From Psilocybe azurescens (taxonomy: Eukaryota > Basidiomycota > Agaricomycetes > Agaricales > Agrocybaceae): a stretch of 64,000 nt of DNA. A program made the position numbers and the translations under genes. The stretch is from assembly GCA_023853785.1 (NCBI GenBank), contig JAJIRX010000940.1, forward strand, positions 49,581-113,580. Direction: 5' to 3'. The first letter of the stretch is position 1, and each line of letters begins with the position of its first letter. Below are positions 1-11,741 of the stretch, one piece after another. Under the pieces are notes generated by a model. That model was not told where the DNA came from. It did no database searches and was given only the letters and a program-made list of their open reading frames with translations.

Positions 1-1321
1 CTAGGATGAGCTTAGATGGTGGTGGATGAAGGAAGAGATAACAGATCATGCAACTTGTCAAGTTGGGCAGACATTACATAAGCCCTTTCTCACTGGAAAC
101 TGCTGTTCTCAAAAATATTCCAAGTCCAACCTGACGGAAATTTCTGTTTTATGCTAACCCAGACATTCCAAGAGCTTGGAAATAGTAGATAACAAAGCTA
201 ACTACAACATGTATGTATAGGAAAGTAACTACACTACAAAATTGGACAGGGTGGGTGTGAAACAGAGGGCAATGGCACAGGATAAATTTATCTGTGATGA
301 GAGAATGTGGGTGGTTGGATAGGCTGGTCTAGCCACTGATGAACGTTTTGAATAACTGGAGTGATTGTTGAATTTCGTGCTGAATACTGATAGAGATTGA
401 TTGAATGCGTGCTTGGAGTGCTGGACTGAGTACTTGATAACTTGAAATCTTTGCTGTGAAGAAAGTTGCAGCTTGTAACTTCCTTGCATTCCAAGCGATA
501 CTACTACATGGTTTATATACCAGAAAACATAGAAAAATATTTAAAAGAGATCAAGCGTCCAAACTATACTAATCTTTCTGTAGAACGACACCCAGTAGTC
601 CCATCTGTCAACTACATACAATAGATTGAAGGCTGACGGAGTTTAGGAGTGAAAAATAGAAGGATGAGTAAGTAAGTAACATAGGATGAGTAAGAAGTAT
701 AAGCAGGATTATGAAAAGCGAAGTGAGATGAGCAAGAAAGAAGCGAAGCTGAGTAATTACAATAAGCAAGAATGACAAAAGGAAGGAAGGATCAATCATA
801 TGAAAGTGTCAGACAATAGAAAAGGAGCCAAAATAGCGAACAAGTACCATGCTAATGAATAGAACCAGTCTATTCATGGCACAGCTCAGTCATCCATTAC
901 CAAGACTGCTGAGTGAGACAAAGATTTGCTGCATATGTGGAATCCAGTTAAGGACCAAATAGTTATAGATGACCAAATGCTGATGACAATGGTGATATAT
1001 GATGCTGTGCAGTGCTGTGCATACTAGGATGGATAGGAATGATGTCCAGGAATAAGCTATGTATAGCCTTGAGGTTTGAAATAGATAGACAATTGAATCA
1101 CTGATAGGGAATGTAGCTGATCAAATAGTTGAAGTGGAGATTGAAAGTTGTAATGGAGATTGAAGTGGACTGTGAATGGGCTTTGACGTTGAATATTGAG
1201 GGATGTGCTTCAGATAATAATGCAAAATAATAACCCTGGCTTCTGCATGCAATGGGGAGTCAAGACAGACGCTCTAAGCTTATAGATAAATCTCATATCC
1301 AATCAAAATTGGTGTATGACA
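1..1321 (-). repeat. Left (3') LTR of the Gypsy element, incomplete in window
   Basis: From about 285 to 1321 this matches 15590-16628 almost base for base, with only scattered substitutions. The LTR edge is at 1321, just left of a purine-rich tract on the minus strand (GGGTGGA), the candidate polypurine tract. The stretch 1-284 does not visibly match the corresponding part of the right LTR (15300-15590), so this LTR is chimeric, rearranged or interrupted there. Confidence 0.85.
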
Positions 1322-1412
1322 TCCACCCAAAACTTGAGAAAAGAACCGTCCTCGGTTGATAGGCAACATGCGGAAATGAAGAGGAGGTTACTTTAGGTCT
1401 CGGGCAAACAAT

Positions 1413-1821
1413 TTACTGATCGTCGTCCAAGGTATCGTCCATATCTTCATTGTTGTTCTGAGTGTATTCAAGATTTTCCACTATATTGTCCAGTTCAGCT
1501 CTAGGAATGACTGATCCATCTCGAGGGAAGTAGCGTAGAAGTCGGAAGGCAGCAACACCTTGAACCATTGGAGTACCATCAAGTTCCTTTAGCACATAAG
1601 AACCACCACGAGTTTGTCGAATAACCTCATAAGGACCAAGATATCTGGGCTTGTGTTTGCGATTCATCTCTTTCTCTGACGTGAGTGTTGCGGACAAGGA
1701 CTAGAGTTCTGGGCTGAAATGCTGTCTGACGAATACGATGCACAAAGCGTTGTTCAAATATGGCCTTTGATTGCAGACGGGATTGTCGCAGGACTTCAGC
1801 AATATTAGCTAGGTCTTCATC
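1413..1821 (-). pseudogene. Gypsy integrase C-terminal domain, severed
   Basis: Reading minus from 1821 gives the continuation of the integrase (DEDLANIAEVLRQSR..., then PRYLGPYEVIRQ, the GPY/F module) and an acidic tail to the stop at 1413. It joins in frame to the core at 6806 if the inserted DNA and one GCGCT copy are ignored. A frame slip near 1700 is needed. The module normally helps DNA binding and target choice. Confidence 0.85.
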
Positions 1822-2159
1822 GCGCTGAAAGGGTGTAAACCATTCTGAGCTTACAATTCGTAGTGAGATACAGAGGCCCTTATTTTTGCGATTGTTATCT
1901 ATAATAAACTAGTACATTATACTAGTGAAGGGTAGGAGATACGCCAGACTATTAGGCTTTGCGGCTTTACTTCCTAGTGGGCCAACAAGAGTAATAGACC
2001 TTACAAACTAACTAAGGTGTAGTGTGGCCTATTAATCAGTGCTACGAATCAAAGACTACCTTTAGTTTCCTACACAGCTATCAAAGGAGGTCTTTACACT
2101 CCCCACAGGTACTGATCGGAATTTTATTTGGCAGTGTCCCTGCCAAATTAGCAGTAAAA

Positions 2160-2350
2160 TGTCCAAATTTTTCCCGACCGATTCCGACTGGATTCCGATC
2201 GGAACCACCAGTACCGACCGGTTCCACTGTTAACAAGTCCAACCAAAATCCGATCGGAATCCGACCAGAATCCAACTGGAATCCAAGTGGAATTCATCAA
2301 ATTTGAAACCCACTAGACCCAATTCCGAGTGGAATCCGAGTGGTACCAAG
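2160..2350. repeat. Subterminal minisatellite, left end of hAT-like element
   Basis: A degenerate decanucleotide of the form GATTCCGACC/GGTTCCGATC repeats along this stretch. It faces a second array at the other end of the same element. Confidence 0.8.
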
Positions 2351-2937
2351 CGAACTATATTATGTCAGCATACTATTTACAGCTCACCAAGTAATAACAC
2401 AAAAAGTATACATAGATCTCAACAGTTTGTGACAAATTTGGTATTGTTAGAATTGTAAAATTGAGGAGAATATGTTTATGTAATAGTTATATAAAATTAA
2501 AAATTTTCTAATAAAGAAATACCTATTTTCATATAAATCTGTGCTTATATAATCTAAATGTCTTGAATAAAATTAATCTTTGTATTCCATTAATTTCTAT
2601 TATTGTAAAACTATTAATATATAGCTAACAGAGTGCTATTTTGTTGCAAAATGTAGTTTACAATATCTATATATATATAAATTTACAGTATTTTGTATAT
2701 TGAACATGCTGACATAATATTCTGATGATGGTGTAATTACAGATGCATTGCCCTCAATTTTCTGATCATTTTGATATATAATATGTGGGTATAGCTTCAG
2801 AGGAAGTGCCAGAATATATTATTGGGTGTTGTAAAGAATGGTATATAATTCATAAAATGTTGGTAATACCACAAGCAATAATAGTGTAGTTGGTAATGTG
2901 TGTATAGAATTAATATATACGGCTTTATGACCGCTGC

Positions 2938-3245
2938 TACGCTGTTGGGGGATTCGCTTCGCTCACCCCCTGTGCTTCATGGCAGGGTCAGCTTATGGGG
3001 GCTGCACCCCCAGACCTCGCTTTGTCGGCGCCCTGCGCCTCCTCATTGAAAGATAAATAATACCAATTACAATTATTATATCTTGGGGGAATGAGCTTCG
3101 CTCATCCCCCTTTTATTGTCACTCCATGTCTCATGAAAATAATAATAATAGCAGTCACTCTTGGGGATGAGCTGCACTCATCCCCCTTGCTTCACACCTC
3201 CTAATATAATGTGTTGGAGGGGATGAGCACAGCTCACCCTCCCCT
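2938..3245. repeat. Cluster of GC-rich hairpins in AT-rich DNA
   Basis: Several palindromes follow each other: GGGGGATTCGCTTCGCTCACCCCC (2947 on, imperfect), GGGGGCTGCACCCCC (2997), GGGGGAATGAGC...GCTCATCCCCC (3084), GGGGATGAGC...CTCATCCCCC (3162), and GGGGATGAGC...GCTCACCCTCCCC (3219). The stem is related each time and the surrounding DNA is strongly AT-rich. Confidence 0.8.
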
Positions 3246-3597
3246 ACTTCACAGCCTGCCCTACAGCTTGTTGGGGTTGCACTCTTCCATCCCACTATGG
3301 AGCCACACAGCATCTTCATAGTCAGATTATATATACTCAGTCAATAACAGTGAACAAATACACAAATATTTATACACAGCACTCTATATTCTGTGTCCAT
3401 TAAATTTCTTTTGCTTCAACAATCTCAAACAAAATTTTTAAACCATATTAAACCCATTCCAACTAATCCACAGTACCTTTGCCACCATGTCTGTTTTAAT
3501 ATTCACACCCATATCCACTCCCAATCAATTATTATTCTACTTTGTATTTTATGCAATACTGCACTACTCATTTACTATCTATCACTCACCTCATAAG

Positions 3598-4860
3598 CAC
3601 AGCACCATAGGTGCCATGCTATGTTAAATTTCATAGCTTACACTTTCTCTTCACAACCAAAATATCTGTCTCTACACCCCACTACTTTAATTCTACAAAA
3701 TTTAATCACATCAATCTACACCCTATAGTACATTACAATCTAAAATCAATTTTCATAACATATCACAGAGCATTCACCCCACTCACCACTTCTGCTTCAT
3801 CCTCAGGCCTACATCTTATCACTGCTCCATCTCTCTATCTCACTATAGACATTTGTAGCACCTCCATACTCACTTTTTTTTTACTGACTGTCAATAACAG
3901 TGAACATTTCTGTCTCTATCTAACAATCTCACAAATCTCCAACCAAAATTTAAAACCATATTACACCCACTCCAACTAATCCACCACAACTTCACCCCTG
4001 TACTCAGTCAATCTACATCCCTGCCTATCACCACTCCCAATTATTTGCCAATTATTGCCTCTATTACTTATAATACTTGACTGCCCTTTCATTACCCACC
4101 AATATCTTGATATGCACAGCACCTGCAGCGCTGTGCCATTTTAAATTTTATAACTTACACTTTTTTCTTCAAAATCCAAATAGCTATTCCCAGCCCCCAC
4201 CACTTTGGTCCTGTAAATGAATTAATCACAACAATCTATATCCTATAGTACATTAAAATTCAAATGTGAATTCCCACTCCTATTAGTTAACACACTCTTT
4301 AATTTTACCCACTACATGGGCAAAGCATACTCCAGCTTTATTCTCAAAAATTAATTTTACTACCTATACAGCACTGTATATCACCTATTTTCAATTACAA
4401 AGGCATGTCTCAGTTCTATCTTTCTATCCAAATCTTTATTTAAATAGCACCCACATATCCACAAATCCCCTGCTGCTATGTGTCAGTCATAAAGCTAAAC
4501 AGCACAGTGCATCTGGGATTTGCTAAGTTGGTGCTCTACATCTCCATACCAAATATAATATCAATATTTCATCACTTCACCCTTTCTATGTCTAATGAAA
4601 CACATTTGGGTATTTCTCTACAAAAGCATGCCACCTTTAGCGCTATGTCCATGCTACTATACATTTCCACAATATTTCCCCACCCACACTTGAACAATTA
4701 TTGTGTAGATTACTTGTAATAACATTCTTTTGCATAGAGAACTGGAATATTCTACTATGCACAGCACCTGCAGCACTGTATCATTTTAAAATTTACAGAT
4801 TACACTCTTCACAATTAAAATTTAAAATAGCTGTCCCCTAACCTTTCCCATTGTAAAATT
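3598..4860. repeat. Diverged tandem repeat, 0.52-0.64 kb period
   Basis: The block starting CACAGCACC(A/T)G and running through a TTAAATTT(C/T)ATA(A/G)CTTACACTT stretch recurs at about 3598, 4116 and 4758. A second shared block (CCTATAGTACATTA) follows at 3722 and 4248. There is no coding potential. It forms the filler of the hAT-like element. Confidence 0.7.
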
Positions 4861-5654
4861 GTGTCCCAGTGCTATCTTTCTGTCTACACCTTTATTTAAA
4901 CAGTTCCAACTATAGTTCATTTCATACTAACTTTTCCACTGTCCACAATGCCCCTGTTTTGATATTTATTTAGTTGTATTTATTACAGCCTTTTTAACTC
5001 TTTTATCCAATACATAGTCTCCATTACAAAGGTGTCAACCAACCACAATATCTGCAGGCAGAAATGTCCCATTCAAATAGTCTTTGATACAGATTTATTG
5101 ATCCACTTGCTCATAGTGCACTGTGCACTATGCATGCAAGAGTGTGCATATTTTTTTGTTTTCAGAGCCACCCAAAGCAGCTTCAATACAGCTGGGTATG
5201 GCTAATAGACACATTGAGGGTTCATTATTTAAGCACAGAATGTTTCCAGGCTTTGTGGCACCCATTTTGTTGTTTGCCATCAGCCACTGGTTGTTTGTTT
5301 CCAAAGGCCCGCGAGCGGCGGCCCCAAAACACAGCGGTCTGCTTAATAATAATTAGTCATGCTTTAGGTAAAATTAAATCTCCTTTTCGGAATTGCTTAG
5401 TCATTGAGCTCTCTTATATTATAGATGAAGCTGTTGGTTCAATTCCTGTTGAGTGCATTTTATAATTTCGCATTTATTACAAATATCATGTGATCTAAAT
5501 GATTACTTAAGAGCTTATATAAGAAATATTATGTAATACCTGACTAAGCGAGACTATATCATGTGATTTCAATATATTATTTATAAGCTTATGTAAGCAA
5601 CTATTATGTAATGCTGACTAAGCATTGTATTATACACTGATTAAGTACATTATG

Positions 5655-5818
5655 AGAAATTCTGACCAGATTCCGACCGGTTCGAGTGGGTCCGAGTGGA
5701 TTCCGATCAGATTCTGACCGGTTCGACCAGATTCCGACCAGTTCTGATCGGATTCCGATCGATTCCAACCGGTTCCGATCAGTTCCGACTGGGTCCAAGT
5801 GGTTCCGACCGGTACCCG
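5655..5818. repeat. Subterminal minisatellite, right end of hAT-like element
   Basis: About 15 head-to-tail units of 10-11 bp (GATTCCGACC, GGTTCCGATC, AGTTCCGACT) end directly at the terminal GGTACCCGTGGGGCACTG. Transposase-binding subterminal repeats are common in hAT elements; that role is inferred here. Confidence 0.85.
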
Positions 5819-6805
5819 TGGGGCACTGTAAAGTACTGTATCAAAGCAACCCTAACCGAAGCTCCAAAGCGATTGCCTGCTCCATTGATCATACTATTAG
5901 TCCCATGCAAAGAAGAAACTCTTAAGAAATGACCTTGGCTCTTACAAGGGGTAACACCCACCAGTGTCTTACCAAGCGATCGCCAAGTGATGAAAACCTT
6001 ATTAATTAGCAAAGCGATCACTGTGTCCAGGCCTCACAAAGGCTGTTCACTAAATTAGGCAATCAACCGCTCGGGGATCAGGCATCGCTGTGCCACACAG
6101 GTGATCGCCCCTCAGACCGAATGTATTGGCAATTGAAATCTTGTGTACAACTCAGCATATGGCGGTCTACTAGATCCGACTATAAAACTTGTAATTTGCA
6201 ATGCAGCCAACGTGAGTGAGTGATCGCCCAGCCAGCAATCGCCACACAATACTAGAGGTAACTTGCCTCATGATAAGGGCACCTGCTGTTCCAGGGGTCC
6301 TAAACCAATAGCAACTGTGGTAACTAGGGACGACTGTCAGAGAAATCTGACTGTTTTCAGGACGTTGCCTATAGTAAACTAAGGACTGTGGACTAGTGTG
6401 CCCAGTTGCTTATAGGAACCAAGGATCTACTACATGTTAATACGGGTGATCGCTTATAGTGTTTGACAAAGTTTGAGTTTGGGTTTTTTAAAAAGAGAAA
6501 CTGTTAAGTGTCCCGTGTACACTCGCCCCCCAAAAGCGATCCCCCCTGATATTGGTGATCACCCTCATATAAGAGAGATCACCCTTACTATTCAAGTGCC
6601 TTGTGTGTACTAGCCTGTAAAAGTGTTCTCTAGCTACTAGTGATCACCCCAGAGCGATCGTCTAAGTCTGTACTCTGCTAAACTAGTTATTGTAATAAGC
6701 CTTACGAGCTTACCCTCCCAGATCGAACTGATCAATATAAATATTTGATTGGGTGTTGTGTATTGGGCAATTACAAAGTGACCCCGCACTAAACATCTCA
6801 GCGCT

Positions 6806-7844
6806 TCATAAGTTGTCGGATTCGTTGGGCCAGCAAATCTTCGGATGTCATTCCACTAGTGAAGCCATCAACTAGAAAGGTCGCTTCCATAAGGTCAAAG
6901 GGAAGAACAGGATGAAGGCCATGCATGACGTAGAAAGGGGAATGTCCAGTAGATCGTCGAGTGATACATTTATCGGCAAAGATAGTATGATGAATGTACA
7001 GTGGCCAGTCTTGAGATCGGTCTCCACAGGCTTTGAGGATAGATTCCCTGAAGTCAATATGTCCTTGTTCGACTGATCCATTGGCTTTGGAATTGTAAGG
7101 CGAGATGTGAACATGAGGGATGCCATACTTCTCCATGAGATATGCAAAAGCTCCAGCGACTTCAGATCCGTTATCTGTTCGAACTTGTCCTATGGCTCCA
7201 TAGCGACATATAATCTCTTCCCAGAAAAAGTTAGCCATCTCTTTAGACTTGATGGTCTTGAGAGCGCGTCCTTCCGGTGCACGTGATAGATCGTCTTGTG
7301 CTATAACTATGTATCAGAATTTACCAGATCTAGGCATGAAGAGAACATCGACATTGATGATGGTGAAGATGGACGGTGTGGCTGAAATGGAAATGGGGAC
7401 TTCAGACTTCTTGGTGGATCGAACTTGACATTGGTGGCAGGTAGCGAGATGATGTTTAATATCCTGGAACATGAAAGGCCAATAGAAACAAAGGCGTATA
7501 ACTCCAAAGACTCCATATAGACCACAATGACCTAGTTCTTCATGTGCTTGAGTTAACACTAGAAGGTGTTTGTTGGCATCAAGAATGACTTGGAGTGGGG
7601 ATCGTCCAAATTGTTGTTTATACATGAGGTTGTCCTTGAGATAAAATTGAGAGGCACGTGCGAGGAATCGTTGTTGAGCTTGAATGGTGTTGAAGGCAGG
7701 CATAATTTGGTCTTGAAGGAATTGATAAATTTTGTGAAGGCTTTCGTCTTGATGATTCAGCGGTCGAAATAAATGAAGGAAGTGAGGAAGGATGATAAGA
7801 AGGAAGTGAAGCGGGACGTCTAAAGAAAACAGGAAAAAGGGCAT
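6806..7844 (-). pseudogene. Gypsy integrase, zinc-binding and catalytic core
   Basis: The N-terminal HHCC zinc-binding region is visible (HEELGHCGLYG... HHLATCHQC). The DDE core follows: Asp in NVDVLFMP, Asp in RTDNGSE and Glu in NGSVEQGH, so all three catalytic residues are present. An in-frame TGA at about 7314 interrupts it. The reading ends at LLAQRIRQLMKR. The next residues (DEDLANIAEVLRQ) lie 5 kb away at 1821, beyond the insertion. Confidence 0.9.
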
Positions 7845-8077
7845 AGGTGGTTAAGAGAGCAATATTGTCAAGCCAATCATCTTCTTCTTGTGGCTCATTG
7901 AGTTCGTCTTCAGTAGGCTCTCGTCAGGAAAGACCGTCAGGTCCACGATGACTGCCTGCTTTAACATGAATGAGAGTGAAGTCAAAGAGTAGAATGCCTT
8001 GGATCCAGCGGTTCATAGAAGCGTTAGGTTGAAGGTCAGGTTCGTTAAGCATGCCTTTGATGTATTTGGCGTCTATT

Positions 8078-9841
8078 TCAACGTGAAGATTCTTGACTCC
8101 AATAAGATGCAAACGGTAGTGACGTGAGAGCACGGAAAAGACCATAGAGCTCCAACTTGGGTTGACTATAACGAGCTTCTCGGGGATTCATGGGTATGGA
8201 ACCATAGCGAGCAGGATGACGGCGTCCAGAGGGGGCAATTTGAGATAAAATAAATCCAACGGCAATTTGAGAAGTGTTGACAGAAAGGATAACTGGGAGT
8301 TCAGAAGTATAATCAATGGAGCGGAGAATAGGGGGATCAATAACAATTTCTTTGAGTGTTAGGAAGGCAAGTTCGCGAATATCAGTCCAAATAAAAGGTT
8401 CGTCCTTGCGATAGAGTTCGGTGAGAGGTCGGATGAGTGTGGAATAATTCTTGATCCAAATGCGGACTGTTCCGCAAAGTCCTAGGAAAGCACAGACATC
8501 ACAAATATTCTTGGGTCTAGGCCAATTGATGATCTTCTCGACTTTGGAATCGTCAGGCAGGCAACCTTCTGGTGTACATTTTTGCCCAAGAATAAGTACT
8601 TCAGGCTGAGCGAGCTGAGTTTTAGACCCAGAAAACGTGGCTCCAGCACATCCCATACGATGCATGATTCGGTGAACGTCCTGAGCATGTTCCCAGACAA
8701 AGCGTCAGATCCCTGGATTTTCTGGAATGGTTTCTGGATTTCCTGAGGCGTCCAGGTACTGCGTGAGAGGGCCTTTGATAGGTACATCATTGATGAAGAC
8801 GTTGGCAACATGAGGAATTTCATCGTGTAGAATGAAGGTGGTACAGGCTTGAAATTCAGCAACTGCATTGGTATATCCCATAAGCATAGAGGTGAGTCGT
8901 AATGGACCAATAGGTGACTGAAAGGTGGTAAGATCACAGCTGTCTGGATGAATTTTATGCGCATCATATCCCCAATATAAGTCAAAGACTGTGTAGATGG
9001 AATGACCAGCGAAAGGAACAACGAAGTCATCAAGAACAGGAGGTACACCAGAATCACGATAAGAAATGGAGTTGAGGAGTTGAAGGTCATGGACAAGACG
9101 GATAGCACCAGTCACTTTCTTCTTGACCCAGAAAATAGGTGATCGATAAGGAGCTTGACTTGGTTCGTACACACCGGCTGTGACTTTTTCACGTAAGAGC
9201 TTTGTGACGACTTCTTGAAGGCCTGGAGGAATAGGAATATTGTGTACAACCCATGGTTCATGATCTTCAACAGGTAGAATATAAGGGGAAAAATAGTCTT
9301 CGGAAAATGTGCCACGTTCTGATTGGTGAAAGGCTAAGGAACGTTCATTGAGCTGAAGGATGTGGAGAAATTTTTTTTCTTCTTTGGGCCATAGGAATTG
9401 GTTGGTGTTGATTTTCATGGATTGAATACGTTCAGGTGTTAATTTTGCGGTATAGGTGAAGTCTGAAGGACGGGTAGGCAGTAAAGGAAGTGATAGGAGG
9501 GGGTCGACGGGAATACATTGAGTAAATTTGGCATACACCAGAGTGACTTTGTTGATAGGTTTAACTTTGCGATCCACTCGCTACGCAGTGTAGGAAATGG
9601 ATGATGGGATTTCAGAGATAAAGGTAGATATGGAAGTGGGGAAGGAATATATGTACAAATAAGGATGATTTGAATAATCGGACATTCCAATTGTCTTTGG
9701 CTGTGGTTTGCTGTGTGGCTGTTGTTCGGAGGATCCACCCATTCTTTGAAAGTAAGCTGAGGATTCAGGTATCGAGGTTGATGATAGACACAGATAGATT
9801 TCATCTTTCCGCATTAGTGGGAAAGGTGACACTCTGGACAT
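8078..9841 (-). pseudogene. pol: Gypsy reverse transcriptase and RNase H
   Basis: One minus-strand frame covers the RT, interrupted by in-frame stops, including a TGA at 8705-8707 between the RT core and its connection domain. RT landmarks are KKKVTGAIRLVHDLQLLN, TVFDLYWGYDAHKI (first catalytic Asp) and SPIGPLRL. The YXDD box reads FIND (codon 8789-8791 is AAT), so the first Asp of the catalytic pair is Asn. The RNase H/tether part follows (FIWTDIRELAFLTLKEI, ILSVNTSQIAVGFILSQ). The usual RNase H DAS motif reads NTS. This copy would be catalytically dead even without the stops. Confidence 0.9.
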
Positions 9842-10239
9842 ATCGAGCCAGCGATGATGTTATGGATTCCGTTTCCAGTAATACCATCAACGAACTCTTT
9901 AACCGCAAGCAAACAGAGGATATGTGCGAGGGAAGCTGTTGATGAGGAGGAGGTCCTGCGTGTGACCAATGTAATTCTGATCTGATAGCAAAAGTGGGTT
10001 GAGACGAGAGGGATAGCAATTTTCTTCCATAGACTTGAGCAATGGAAGGACTTGAACTGCAGAGGGGGAAGAAATGGAAGAGGAAAAAGATAATGCAGAA
10101 GGAGAAGGAAAAAGAAGTTGAAAGTGTAAAACAAAAGACCTGAAAGAAACTGGACAATGGAAGCAATGAGATAAATGAACGAGAAGAGTAGGGAGTCAGA
10201 ATGAAAATAAAACAGCGATAAAATAAAAAAGAAGTTGAT

Positions 10240-10455
10240 GAATAAATAAACGTTAGTTTAGCGACATTTTGGTCGATGAAACCAACTATATATACAAAGG
10301 GAACATTAAGAAAAAACATGGAGAATAAATAAACGTTAGTTTAATGACATTTTGGTCGATGAAACCAACTATATATACAAAGGGAACATTAAGAAAAAAT
10401 ATGAAGAATAAAAAACGTTAGTTTAATGACATTTCGGTCGATAGAATAATGTACA
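10240..10455. repeat. 83-bp tandem repeat, about 2.6 copies
   Basis: The motif CGTTAGTTTA recurs at 10251, 10334 and 10416, a spacing of 83 and 82 bp. The units share GACATTTTGGTCGATGAAAC and ACTATATATACAAAGGGAAC. The third copy is partial. The array lies inside the Gypsy internal region, between the protease-side spacer and the start of pol. Confidence 0.9.
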
Positions 10456-10517
10456 TAAGTGTCCGTGATGTAAACCAAAAAGAACGATATGGAAAAACAA
10501 TTAACTAACCCATGCAG

Positions 10518-11632
10518 TCAATACACACCCATTCCATGGTAAGAGTCGTCCTCAGAGTTGTCTGGATCTGCTGGAGAATCCACATTGCTAGTGTTGAGAA
10601 TAAGCTCTTCTGTGTGAAAACTTGGAGATTCCATATCACTATCTTCGTCCTGAGGATGAAGCGATTCTCCACGGTCGTTCAAAACAGCTGTCGCCGAGAA
10701 ATCTTCTTCTACACGGCCCAGATTAAGAAGAAGGACACGAACAACCTCCATAACGTCCAAGATGTTGACGTCATCCGTAGAGGAAGTGCATGTGCCAGAG
10801 GCAAAGGGACAGCATTCCCGATCTGTCGATCTGCATCGTTGAGGGAATCGGTGGGGAAGTAGGACAGTCTCAGACTTGGAGTGCGTAAGAGCGAGAATTC
10901 CTCTGTGATGGCAGGCAAATTGATTGACTGACGCACACCCAACTCTTCTATCTGCTGGTCGTTTTCAGAAGCGTCCAGACTAATTGTGTCGGCAGAGTCG
11001 GCAGTGGTCGTTGTTTGAGTTGTGACGGAAATTGAGATAGGAGGGGGAGGGAGCAGAGGCTGCAGGCGTTGAGAATCTTTGACCCATTGGCTTCTCAGTG
11101 GAAGTGACGATGAGGGGGGATGTTGGGTCTGCAGGAGCATGAATGATTTCAGGGGGAGCAGGACTGGCGTTATATGAGGCAGGAGAGTTGTCCATGTTAC
11201 CATAAATAAAATGCACAAAAGCCGTCCCTTGTTCGAATGTATAAGTTTCATTGATGCAGGCTCATCGAGTGGTGTCCCTGAGAGTCCAGTCTTCAAAACG
11301 GGCGACCGTCGTCAAGTCCTGTGGCGGTAATGTGAGCATTAGGGGAATAGAATGTTGTTTGGTGATTAATATATCCATTTGGGGATTGTAAGGGAGGAGG
11401 CTCGTCCAGGTCTTCTTTGTCTTCTTGTTGTTTGCTCCGGCTCCAAGTAGTGATCTTCGGCTGAGTATTCAGTATCATCATGTGTGCGGACATACGTGGG
11501 TTCAGGCCAGGGCGATCTCCATCCACGATCAGCTTCTGTGAGTCCTGGCCAATCATGTTCAATTGGGGTGCGCTGTCCAGGGATTGACGTCATTTCCTTC
11601 TTGGGCGGTTTCATTGTTCTGCGAAGCATCAT
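10518..11632 (-). pseudogene. Gypsy region between protease and RT, poorly conserved
   Basis: Short overlapping minus-strand readings rich in S, T, P and acidic residues fill the space between protease and reverse transcriptase. None has a recognisable fold. The last (10518-10760) is acidic and ends at a stop just before an 83-bp tandem array. Frame changes are frequent. It is annotated as decayed polyprotein spacer. Confidence 0.4.
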
Positions 11633-11741
11633 GGGATTCCCCCTGAATCTGGCGGGGATAGTGTTTCGTGTGAATTATGTGAAGGTACCGCAAGTGAGTC
11701 ATGCGAGTCATAGAAGTCAGTGGCGTTTTCTGAGTCAGAGG

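Larger units (their letters stand above)
2087..5838. mobile_element. hAT-like non-autonomous DNA element
   Basis: The 8-bp direct repeat TATCAAAG flanks the element (2079-2086 and 5839-5846). The ends are imperfect inverted repeats. The right end reads inwards CAGTACTTTACAGTGCCCC and the left end GAGGTCTTTACACTCCCC, and both run on into (C)ACAGGTAC/(C)ACGGGTAC. An 8-bp duplication with a CAG-type terminus is the hAT pattern. Just inside each end lies an array of degenerate 10-bp GATTCCGACC units. No transposase reading is present; the interior is AT-rich. Confidence 0.8.
1827..6800. mobile_element. LTR-like insertion inside the Gypsy integrase
   Basis: The five bases GCGCT occur on both sides (1822-1826 and 6801-6805), and the integrase reading resumes exactly across them, which fixes both edges. 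If the duplication is GCGC, the insert reads TG...CA, as an LTR would. Without the hAT-like element nested in it (2087-5838 plus one 8-bp duplication copy) it is about 1.2 kb with no coding capacity, so a solo LTR is the best guess. The right part (5850-6700) is rich in GATCGCC/GATCACC motifs. Confidence 0.7.

Noticed and set aside
2022..2306. Short proteins rich in Arg, Ser, Asp and Pro over the GATTCCGACC arrays
   Set aside because: The pattern comes from the 10-bp repeat; there is no start context or neighbouring exon.
2930..5100. Nuclear copy of mitochondrial DNA, suggested by AT-rich sequence with GC hairpins
   Set aside because: No mitochondrial gene, rRNA or tRNA is readable, and the block has DNA-transposon borders with an 8-bp duplication.
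9801..10319. 172-residue hydrophobic minus-strand protein resembling a membrane protein
   Set aside because: Its composition is driven by purine-rich DNA on the plus strand, and it overlaps the 83-bp tandem repeat within the Gypsy element.
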